From: Leptodactylus fallax
Lineage: Eukaryota > Chordata > Amphibia > Anura > Leptodactylidae
Length of the DNA: 64,000 nt
Assembly: GCA_947044405.1 (NCBI GenBank)
Contig: CAMRHE010000360.1
Location: 793,001 to 857,000, forward strand
Reading direction: 5' to 3'
In this document: positions 44,759 through 53,789 of the stretch, in pieces
Numbering within the stretch: the first letter of the stretch is position 1
Layout: every line of letters starts with the position of its first letter
Position numbers and translations under genes: made by a program
Notes under the pieces: generated by a model
The model's database searches: none
What the model saw: the letters and a program-made list of their open reading frames with translations, nothing else
Told to the model about the DNA's origin: nothing

Positions 44759-46116
44759 CAGGGGTAGGCAACCTTTTTTGTTCGGCGTGCCGATTTTAAT
44801 AAAAAAATCAAAGATGAGGTACTCGGAGTGCCGGTCAATAATTGTAAGTCTGACGACCCCTAAACTAAAGTCATATACCACAAACCATAACACAGAAGTG
44901 CTGCCACCAGATGCTTTAGGATACATGCGTTTACTGCTATTTCCTGGGACACTCCTGTACTTTCTGATTAGAAGCAATGAAAGTCCATGTGCAGCCCCCA
45001 ATTAGTGGTAAATTTATTGTGTCCAGGAGCCCCGTATGGCGGCATCCTTATGGTGAATACACACTATGTATCTGGATGCAGCTATATTTGGAACTTTTTC
45101 ATTCAATGTAAAACTGGTGCATTTTTGCACAAAAAAAAAAAACAAAGCCGGAGTTTTTTTATGTCCCATAGCGGCCCCTACACACGGTATTTGTCCCATA
45201 GCTGCCCCTGCACACAGTATTTGTCCCATAGCGGCCCCTGCACACGGTATATGTCCCATAGCGGCCCCTGCACATGGTATTATGCTCCATAGTGGCCCCT
45301 GCACATGGTATTATGCTCCATAGTGGCCCCTGCACACGGTATATGTCCCATAGCGGTCCCTGCACACGGTATTATGCTCCATAGTGGCCCCTGCACACGG
45401 TATTATGCTCCATAGTGGCCCCTGCACACGGTATTATGCTCCATAGTGGCCCCTGCACACGGTATTATGCTCCATAGTGGCCCCTGCACACGGTATATGT
45501 CCCATAGTGGTCCCTGCACACGGTATTATGCTCTATAGTGGCCCCTGCACACGGTATTATGCTTCATAGTGGCCCCTGCACACGGTATATGTCCCATAGT
45601 GGTCCCTGCACACGGTATTATGCTCTATAGTGGCCCCTGCACACGGTATTATGCTCCATAGTGGCCCCTGCACACGGTATTATGCTCCATAGTGGCCCCT
45701 GCACACGGTATATGTCCCATAGTGGTCCCTGCACACGGTATTATGCTCTATAGTGGCCCCTGCACACGGTGTTATGCTTCATAGTGGCCCCTGCACACGG
45801 TATATGTCCCATAGTGGTCCCTGCACACGGTATTATGCTCTATAGTGGCCCCTGCAGGCAGAAGCGCCCGAAGAGCACAGAGCGGCTGCGGAGCGTGGAA
45901 TAGTGAGTACATTGTTTTTTATGTTTGATAATCTCCCCAGGGGCTCCGCTTATTATACTCGGGGGTCTGAAGAGACCCCACAGTATAATAATAGCAGTTT
46001 CGTTTCGGCCGTGTTTGGTCCGATCGAAACTGCTGGGTGAGGAGTCCGCTGCCGTGCCAGGGGAATAAGCCTCGCGTGCCAAGAGTGGCACGCGTGCCAT
46101 AGGTTGCCGACCCCTG
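44759..46116 (-). mobile_element. hAT-type element with minisatellite, copy 2
   Basis: 1,358 bp, starting CAGGGGTAGGCAACC and ending GGTTGCCGACCCCTG, with a perfect 8-bp duplication GTCTAAGG (44,751-44,758; 46,117-46,124). It is the same family as 36,536-37,920, in the opposite direction. The array (45,165-45,855) has over twenty ~31-bp units of TATTATGCTCCATAGTGGCC then CCTGCACACGG. No transposase. Confidence 0.95.
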
Positions 46117-46124
46117 GTCTAAGG

Positions 46125-46430
46125 CCTCAAGCACACTAGCGAAAAAAAATTGCGCGAAAATCGCATCGCAATGCGATGCAATTTTTTTCTGCGATTTGCC
46201 AATGTATTTCAATGGCACCAAGCACACCTGCGATTTTTTTTCGTGCGATTTTTTTCATAGGTGCGATTTTCCTGCGATTTTTTTTTTTTTGTGCGATTTT
46301 TTTCGTGCGAAAAAATCCCAGAGGAGTGATCTATATGACCAATGGGACAGATCACAAAAATATCGCAAGTAGCTGTGATTTTTTTTGCGATTTTTTTTTT
46401 TTTTTCTGCACCCATTGACTTGAATCTAAA
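46125..46430. repeat. GCGATTTTTT low-complexity palindrome-rich repeat
   Basis: Words such as TCGCATCGCAATGCGATGCA form near-perfect palindromes. Runs of T are separated by GCGA. Part of a dispersed frog repeat with CAAGCACAC near its left side. No gene; the ORF on the minus strand here is low-complexity. Confidence 0.6.
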
Positions 46431-46615
46431 TATACAAAAATGTAAATATACAAAAGAACAACTGTTATTTGTTTCTATGCTTTTTATTTTTGTTATGAAA
46501 ATAATAAAAAAAATACAAGGAATAAAACAATTCCACACATATTTACAATAGGCTGCTGTGGGGGGCTGCGTGTGTGTGTGTGTGAGTGGCATGTCCTTCT
46601 TGTGTGACTAGCATT

Positions 46616-47506
46616 TCAGCACTCACTCAGCCGTCTGTCTGCACTGTCGGAACATACCTGGCACTGCCTGGGTATGTCCCTGGTACATTTGCCACACGTG
46701 TATTTGTAGCAGTAAACACATCTCTCAGTTGCACAATTGTTCGTGCATCGATGGTTGACCTGACACTTCGCCCTTTTGCCAGGGCTGGGTGTGGAAGGTT
46801 GTTGCCGAAGGAGTTTCTCCTTGCGTGCCTTCTTTTCAGTCACATGAGAGCCACCTAACTCTTTTGCAAGCTCAACCAGGAAGTCCACCCGTCTCTCCTG
46901 CACCCCAGTGCATGCCTGATAAAGAACATGAGCATTCAGTGCTGCCATGTCAATCATGTTGTAGAACACGGTGAATGGCCATCTCCGTGTTCCTGCATGC
47001 AGGCTGTACTCCCGCACCATTTGGTCCATTACATCCACACCGCACTTTGTGTGGTTGTATTGTGTGACCGTGTTTGGCTTCCTTTTGTTGGTATCCTTAG
47101 TCTCAACCACGCTGTGCATGCTGCTGAGAATGTAGACGGCCTTCTTTCGTTTGGGTGCATACACTGTCAGTGTGGCATCAGTGGTTGAAAACACCTGAGT
47201 GGTGAATTCAGTGCGGTCCATCTGTCTAGCGGATTGAGGAATTTCCCGGCGACTCTTGTTGACTGTGCCGAGGATAGTGGTTTTCCGGCTAAGCAGTCAT
47301 TGTGCAAGTGACAATGATGTAAAGAAATTGTTCGTGGTTACAGTTCTGCCCTTGTCCATGAATGATTCCATCAGCCTCATCACTACAGTTTCGGACAGTC
47401 TCTCCCCGCTGGGACGACTGGGGTCCTTGCCAAGATATGGGAGGACATTACAGATGTACTTTGATTTCAAGTCGCAGACTACTTTGAGAAGCACAAAAGG
47501 CTGCAT
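46616..47506 (-). pseudogene. piggyBac transposase, C-terminal half
   Basis: One frame with a TGA at about 47,294-47,296. Before it, DLKSKYICNVLPYLGKDPSR and RTVTTNNFFTSLSLAQ. After it, RKTTILGTVNKSRREIPQSA, NHTKCGVDVMDQM and RRWPFTVFYNMIDMAALNAH. The C-terminal Cys-rich zinc-binding region (CTNNCATERCVYCYKYTCGK) is present. The first catalytic Asp (CDLKSK) and the third (GVD) are kept. The second, normally in TTDN, reads TTNN here, so the site is Asn. The N-terminus is missing. A dead copy. Confidence 0.92.
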
Positions 47507-47787
47507 GCAAATTTGCTAAGGTGTTAGCAAATATTCCCAGCACAACAATGCAGCTGGGGGGTGGGCAGACACTCAGGAGCAGCTTACATTCTTTTCTTTA
47601 CACTCTCTTACAAGACCTGAGGTGGATCAACACAATTCCCCCCTACAGATTCCTCAGACAATGGCCACATTTACAAATGAAAGGAAATGCTAATTGGAGC
47701 CATCAGAGTTGTCAGTTTGGACTAAGGGTCATTTGACCCTCTTTCAGGACTTGAAGGGGGAGCTCGAAATTTCTGGGACTTCTAGTG

Positions 47788-48700
47788 TTAATATGCCCCA
47801 CACAGTTTAATGTCCCCCCCCCACAGGATGTTAGCCCCCATCACTGCTCCCACACAATATAATGACCCCATCACTGTTCCCCATACAGTATGGGGGACCA
47901 GTGAAGAGGCCACTATGTGGAGGGACCAGTGAAGTGACCATAGAAAAATTTGGCCCAGACAACCCCTTAAAAGAGGTTGTCCATAGACTGGAGCGACCAC
48001 TGTGTCGTCCGCCAGGGAGGTGTAAAAATAAGAAAATTAAAAAATAAAAGCATACTCACCTGTCCCCAGCACCCCGTTGTCCCCTGCCTGTGTCTGTTCG
48101 GTCTCATGGCGGCGTCTCATTTCTGGAAATCCTATACCTAATTGGTCTTAGCGATCACATGAGGTGCAGGACTCCCAGCAAGGAGTCGCCGGCATGAGAC
48201 TGAATGGATACTGGCAGCGGACAACGGAGCGCTGGGGACAGGTGAGTATGCTTTTTAATTTACTTATTTTTTACTTTACACCTCCCGCCAGCTACATTGG
48301 TTGCTCCAATTCCAATTCCTCTTTAAAGGATTTATCCATCTTTCTAATATTGATGTCCTGTCCTTAGGATAGGCCATCAATATTACATCTGCGATGATAC
48401 AACAGCCAGCACCTCTGCAGATCAGCTTTTCCAGGACAGTGCGGCTACAGGTAAAGGTAACAATTCTAGGAGCCACGCTGTTCACTTGCCATACTAGGTG
48501 TAGCAGTAGGTTTAGGTAGTGCAGTGGTGCACATGGTATAGTGGGTGAGCAGCATGGCTCCCGACATGTTATTACCTTTAGCCGCCCTGTCTCGGTACCG
48601 CTGATCTGCAGAGGTCCTGATGGTGGGCCCCCAGGAAAAAATTCCACTGGTGGGCCCTAGACATTCCAGTCCGACACTGTGGCCATGCCTGGTATTACAG
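47788..48700. repeat. TTAA MITEs next to the piggyBac element
   Basis: GACAACCCCTTAAAAGAGGT at 47,959-47,978 is a junction of two TTAA elements. A MITE runs 47,971-48,322 between TTAA sites (ends AAGAGGTTGTCCATAG and CCAATTCCTCTT). Another MITE-like end follows (TTTATCCATC...). The rest, to 48,700, is similar repeat. No gene. Confidence 0.7.
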
Positions 48701-48827
48701 CTTAGCAGAAGACATTCAGTGAAACTGCAGAGGGAGCAGTCACTTTTGGAAGAGTTTTAGCAATTTTAATGTGACAGGGCGTTAACCATATAGGAATTAC
48801 GGACACTTTATGTATAGACCCTCTAGA

Positions 48828-48910
48828 TTTTTACAGACCCAAAAGTAACTAGACAATTGACTGAGACGCCCCTCCATAGTCCAGTCTGGTCTCTTCACTT
48901 ATTATTTCAT
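48828..48910 (-). other. Gene C 3' module anchor
   Basis: AAAGTAACTAGAC and CCAGTCTGGTCTCTTC here match the region just after the gene A stop codon and 21,865-21,925 behind gene B. It marks where the end of the ancestral gene module lay. In gene C it is ~3.9 kb beyond the stop codon because repeats were inserted. Confidence 0.6.
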
Positions 48911-48999
48911 GACAAATTAAGGAGACAAAAGAACTGTAGTTGAGTCAAAGTGTTGAATTTGCAATTACTAGCTGTTAATGGGGATTCTTAAAGGGAGTG

Positions 49000-49510
49000 T
49001 GTCACCAGAACCCAGCATATCACCCCAGCCCTGCAAATAGATAGGTTAGTGTCTCCAGAACCAGCATATCACCCCAGCCTTGCAGTTAGGTAGGTTAGTG
49101 TCACCAGAACCAGCATATCACCCCAGCCCTGCAGATAGATAGGTTAGTGTCACCAGAACCAGCATATCACCCCAGCCCTGCAGATAGATAGGTTAGTGTC
49201 ACCAGAACCAGCATATCACCCCAGCCCTGCAGATAGATAGGTTAGTGTCAACAGAACCCAGCATATCACCCCAGCCCTGCAGATAGATAGGTTAGTGTCA
49301 CCAGAACCAGCATATCACCCCAGCCCTGCAGATAGATAGGTTAGTGTCTCCAGAACCAGCATATCACCCCAGCCTTGCAGTTAGGTAGGTTAGTGTCACC
49401 AGAACCCAGCATATCACCCCAGCCCTGCAGATAGATAGGTTAGTGTCTCCAGAACCAGCATATCACCCCAGCCTTGCAGTTAGGAAGGTTAGTGTCACCA
49501 GAACCAGCAT
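49000..49510. repeat. 47-bp minisatellite, left arm
   Basis: About ten units of CATATCACCCCAGCCCTGCA then GATAGATAGGTTAGTGTCAC with CAGAAC between. It is broken at 49,513 by the LINE and resumes at 51,559. The same unit in reverse fills the right arm. Confidence 0.95.
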
Positions 49511-50258
49511 ATCCTCAGGGCTCGGTCCTAGGTCCCCTGCTCTTTTCCCTCTACACAGCCCCACTGGACAAACCATCACTAGATTTGGCTTCCGGTACCA
49601 TCTTTATGCTGATGACACCCAATTATATACGTCATCCCGTGACATCACCCCTGCACTAATACAGAACACCAGAGACTGTCTCTCTGCTGTCTCTAATATC
49701 ATGTCTTCGCTCATCTCCACCTCAAAAACATCTCCAGAATCCGCCCTTTCCTTACCACAGATACACTAAAGACACTTATTGTTGCCCTGATCTCACTCTC
49801 GCCTTGACTACTGTAACTCCTTACTAATCGGTCTTCCCCTTACTGAACTCTCCCCTCTACAATCTATTCTGAATGTGGCGGCCAGGCTTATCTATCAGTC
49901 TAGACGCTATAGTGATGCCTCCGGTCTGTGCCGGTCACTACATTGGCTGCCTATTCAATACAGAATACAATATAAACTTATCCCCCTCATTCACAAGGCT
50001 CTCCATAATGCTGCACCTCCCTACATTTCCTCCCTCATCTCTGTCTGTCGCCCAACCCATACTCTGCGTTCACTCAGTGACCTAACACTAACATCCTCTA
50101 TTATCAGAACCTCCCACGCTCGTATACAAGACTTATCCCGAGTTGCACCACTTCTCTGGAATGCTCTATCCCAGACTATCAGATTAACCCCCAATTTCCA
50201 CAGCTTCAAGCGTAAACTAAAGACATATCTTATCAGACAGGCCTATCCCATCTCCTAA
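49503..50258 (+). pseudogene. LINE reverse transcriptase C-terminal part
   Basis: Three frames are needed to read it, so it is a pseudogene. LLFSLYTAPLDKPSL and the YADD motif come in the first part. SRVAPLLWNALSQTIRLTPN and KLKTYLIRQAYPIS come at the end (49,875-50,258). It is the same family as 1-960, from which it differs by keeping the Asp pair of the catalytic motif. Confidence 0.88.
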
Positions 50259-51558
50259 TGTAAACCCTTCCGTAGTTAGAATCCCTAAAACGTACCCTCC
50301 TCTGTTGATGCTCCAACATTACCTCACAGGATATGATGCCGTATCAGACTAACTTTATATGTTCAGGCACCATCTGCACGTTACAGGACACGACTGGTGA
50401 CGGCTCCTACAGCTTTATATATGTGTAATGACAGTAACCTCTATTACACAATTGTCTGACCATTGTATAAGCAATGCCGCCCCTGCTACCTCCTGTGTCA
50501 CCCCCTCTACCTCATAGATTGTAAGCTCTTGTGTCACCCCCTCTACCTCATAGATTGTAAGCTCTTGTGTCACCCCCACTACCTCATAGAGTGTAAGCTC
50601 TTGTGTCACCCCCTCTACCTCATAGATTGTAAGCTCTTGTGTCACCCCATCTACCTCATAGATTGTAAGCTCTTGTGTCACCACTACCTCATAGATTGTA
50701 AGCTCTTGTGTCACCTCCTCTACCTCATAGATTGTAAGCTCTTGTGTCACCTCTACCTCATAGATTGTAAGCTCGTGTCACCTCCTCTACCTCATAGAGT
50801 GTAAGCTCTTGTGTCACCTCCTCTACCTCATAGATTGTAAACTCTTGTGTCACCCCCTCTACCTCATAGATTGTAACTCTTGTGTCACCTCCTCTACCTC
50901 ATAGACTGTAAGCTCTTCTGTCACCCCCTCTACCTCATAGATTGTAAGCTCTTGTGTCACCCCCTCTACCTCATAGATTGTAAGCTCTTGTGTCACCTCC
51001 TCTACCTCATAGATTGTAAGCTCTTGTGTCACCCCCTCTACCTCATAGATTGTAAGCTCTTGTGTCACCCCCTCTACCTCATAGATTGTAAGCTCTTGTG
51101 TCACCTCCTCTACCTCTTAGATTGTAAGCTCCTGTGTCACCCCCTCTACCTCATAGATTGTAAGCTCTTGTGTCACCTCCTCTACCTCATAGATTGTAAG
51201 CTCTTGTGTCACCTCCTCTACCTCATAGATTGTAAGCTCTTGTGTCACCCCCTCTACCTCATAGATTGTAAGCTCCTGTGTCACCCCCTCTACCTCATAG
51301 ATTGTAAGCTCTTGTGTCACCTCCTCTACCTCATAGATTGTAAGCTCTTGTGTCACCTCCTCTACCTCATAGATTGTAAGCTCTTGTGTCACCTCCTCTA
51401 CCTCATAGATTGTAAGCTCTTGCGAGCAGGGCCCTCAGTCCCAGTGTGTGAATTGAATATTTCTTTGTAATGTATCTTTTTTGTCAGTACTTGAACCCTA
51501 CAAATTGTACAGTGCTGCGGAATATGTTGGCGCTATATAAATAAAAATTATTATTATT
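49514..51558 (+). mobile_element. L2/CR1-type LINE, truncated
   Basis: Inserted in the minisatellite: ATATC precedes it and follows it (short target duplication, uncertain by a few bases). It starts inside the reverse transcriptase with AQGSVLGP-type residues and has HLYADDTQLYTSS with the intact catalytic pair. The C-terminal SLHWLPIQYRIQYKLIPLIH region follows in another frame (to 50,258). The 3' UTR contains the 36-bp array and ends with GCGCTATATAAATAAAAATT and an ATT tail. Confidence 0.92.
50494..51432. repeat. 36-bp minisatellite in the LINE 3' UTR
   Basis: About 26 units of ATTGTAAGCTCTTGTGTCAC followed by CTCCTCTACCTCATAG, with small variants. The final unit runs into the normal LINE tail, CTCTTGCGAGCAGGG. 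Because 36 is divisible by 3, both strands show long ORFs (LYLIDCKLLCHP and VTQELTIYEVEG repeats); these are artefacts. Confidence 0.97.
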
Positions 51559-52285
51559 ATATCACCCCAGCCCTGCAGATAGATAGGTTAGTGTCACCAG
51601 AACCAGCATATCACCCCAGCCCTGCAGATAGATAGGTTAGTGTCACCAGAACCAGCATATCACCCCAGCCTTGCAGATAGATAGGTTAGGGTCACCTGTA
51701 TCAAATGTTGTTCCCCCTTGTGAATTGCTGCCTCTGTTGCCGAGGTATCACGGTTTTTATAAATATGCAAATGAGCTTCTTGGAGCAGCAAGGGTGCTGT
51801 CATTGCTCCAAAGAGGTACGTGACAACACCCTCACTGCACTAATGAGCATATTGACAAAAAAGGTGATATCTCGGCAACGGAGTCACTGATTTACAAGGG
51901 GAAAACACCATTTGATTCAGGTGACACTAACCTATCTGTTTGTGCAGCCGGGTTCATATGCTGTGCTCTGGTGACACTAACCTATCTATCTGCATGGCTG
52001 GGGTGATATGCTGTGCTCTGGTGATACTAGCCTATCTATCTGCAGGGCTGGGGTGATATGCTGGTTCTGGTGACACTAACCTATCTATCTGCAGGGCTGG
52101 GGTGATATGCTGGATCTGGTGACACTAACCTATCTATCTGCAGGGCTGGGGTGATATGCTGGTTCTGGTGACACTAACCTATCTATCTGCAGGGCTGGGG
52201 TGATATGCTGGTACTGGTAATACCAACCTATCTATCTGTGGAGCCGGCTTGATATGCTGTGCTCTAGTGACAAGAGTTCCTTTAA

Positions 52286-52719
52286 TTTGCAATCCAAAGA
52301 TGACAATACAAGTGAGGGAGGATATTATTAGGCTCCAAGGGGAAACAAATCCCTTGCAGTTAATCACTGCCTGAAGTTTAATATCCATTGACATGACCCA
52401 ATGTGATTTCTTCTCTTTAGATGCTTTGCCAGGTCTTTACTGTTGCCGTCTTCAGTCCATACTTGTTTGTGGGTCTTTCTGCCTTCAGTAAGTGAAAAGC
52501 ATGTTCAGTCAGGTTGAGATCAGGTGAATTTTTTCACCCGAAGAAGCTCTTAGATTGCTTTCAAGGTATGTTTTGGGTGAACATTTATCTGTCGGGATCC
52601 CTTCATACTCCTGATCAGTGAAGGGGTCGCCGTAAGCAATCTAGGTTATAATCACCTAGGTTCGGATTACCTCGTATGTTGAGAACTTCTCTGATGGTGA
52701 GTTGGACCTAATTTCTGGA
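52286..52719. other. Downstream flank of gene C
   Basis: Shares AAAAGCATGTTCAGTCAG and ATCCCTTCATACTCCTGATC words with the gene B flank near 22,450 and 22,840. No gene, and no polyadenylation signal I can single out. Confidence 0.5.
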
Positions 52720-53789
52720 TCACGAACATTGCATCTGCTCTATGTGTCTCTTCTCATGGGAAAAAAGATCTGATGTCTTGTTAAAACATTTTCCACATAC
52801 TGGACATGGATATTGTTTCTTCCCCACATGAGTTTTAAGATGTTTATTGAGAACTCCTTTCCATGTAAAACGTTCCCCACATTTAGGGCAGACAAACGGC
52901 CTCTCCCCGGTGTGAATTCTCAGATGCGCTGTAAGCTTTGATTTATGGTTAAAACCTTTTTTGCATTCTGGACATGGAAACGGCCATTCCCCTGTATGTA
53001 TTCTCGAATGATTAACTAATTGTGATCTCTCACTAAAACAAAGCACACATTCAGGACATGAAAATGGTTTCTCCCCAGTGTGAGACTTCTGATGCCGAAC
53101 AAGACCTGTTTTTGCTGTAAAACTTTTCCCACATTCCAAACATGAAAACATGTCCCCCGTATGAAGTCTCAAATGTGTAACAAGATCTGATTTCAGAGTA
53201 AAACATTTCCCACATTCAGAACATGAAAATGGCTTCTCTCCTGTGTGGATTCTCCGATGATTAACAAGACGCGAATTCTTGGAGAATCGTTTCCCACACT
53301 CCGAACATGAAAATGGCTTCTCCCCTGTGTGGACTCTCAAATGATGACTCAGATCAGAGTTATACTGGAAACACTTTCCACATTCAGAACATATAAGTGG
53401 CTTCTCCCCTGTGTGAGTTTTCAAATGACTATTCAGACCTGACAGGTACCTGAAGCACTTTCCACATTCTGAACATAAATATGGCTTCTTCAGTTTGTGA
53501 ATTTTCTTCCGATGTTTAACAAGATCAGATTGCTGGCTAAAACATTTCCCGCAATGTGAACACAATAATAGATTCTCTCCTGTGCTAAATGACTGCAGAG
53601 TGAAACTTATTTCGTCATCTCTGTGATCAAGAGAAGGTTCCTGCGCTGTAAACAGATCTCTGCTGGGGAGTTGTGGATCAATATTTTGGGGAATGGGTTT
53701 ATCTTCAGGTGGATGCCTAGGAATATCATATGTTCCATCAAAATCTATAGATGGAATGGCGTGGTTTTCCGAGCTCTTGATGCTGCTAT
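52720..53789 (-). CDS. KZNF gene C, last exon: ten C2H2 zinc fingers
   Basis: Opens after a ccgcag acceptor and reads to a stop at 52,720, 356 codons. The phase fits the exon at 63,301. The spacer has [20 protein letters not shown]. Ten fingers follow. Finger 1 has an extra residue between its His pair (HRKKIH). The linker after finger 5 is short (TGDM). Finger 7 has CPECVLCF. Finger 9 is followed by VGKKQ rather than TGEKP. Contact helices differ from gene B at most fingers, so the two proteins should read different DNA. The exon is intact. Confidence 0.93.

Larger units (their letters stand above)
44393..47787 (-). mobile_element. piggyBac element, deleted, with nested hAT
   Basis: Bounded by TTAA at 44,389-44,392 and 47,788-47,791. 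Terminal inverted repeats read CACTAGAAGTCCCAGA and its complement TCTGGGACTTCTAGTG. The transposase is on the minus strand and lacks its N-terminal half. A hAT element (44,759-46,116) is nested inside, and a low-complexity GCGATTTTTT-type repeat lies at 46,139-46,430. Confidence 0.93.
48988..52285. mobile_element. TTAA foldback element with tandem-repeat arms and nested LINE
   Basis: TTAA at 48,988-48,991 and 52,282-52,285. The left end AGGGAGTGTGTCACCAGAAC is mirrored at the right (GACAAGAGTTCCT complement). The arms are arrays of a ~47-bp unit in opposite orientation (49,000-49,510 and 51,559-51,695 against 51,915-52,240). The core 51,700-51,920 is itself an inverted repeat (CTGTTGCCGAGGTATCAC against GTGATATCTCGGCAACGG). 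Without the LINE it is ~1.25 kb. TTAA suggests a piggyBac/Kolobok origin. Confidence 0.88.

Noticed and set aside
46209..46592. 127-codon Lys/Ile-rich minus-strand ORF
   Set aside because: Produced by poly-T/GCGATTT low-complexity sequence.
50415..51470. Repetitive ORFs on both strands (LYLIDCKLLCHP and VTQELTIYEVE phrases)
   Set aside because: They come from a 36-bp minisatellite in a LINE 3' UTR; no protein-like composition.
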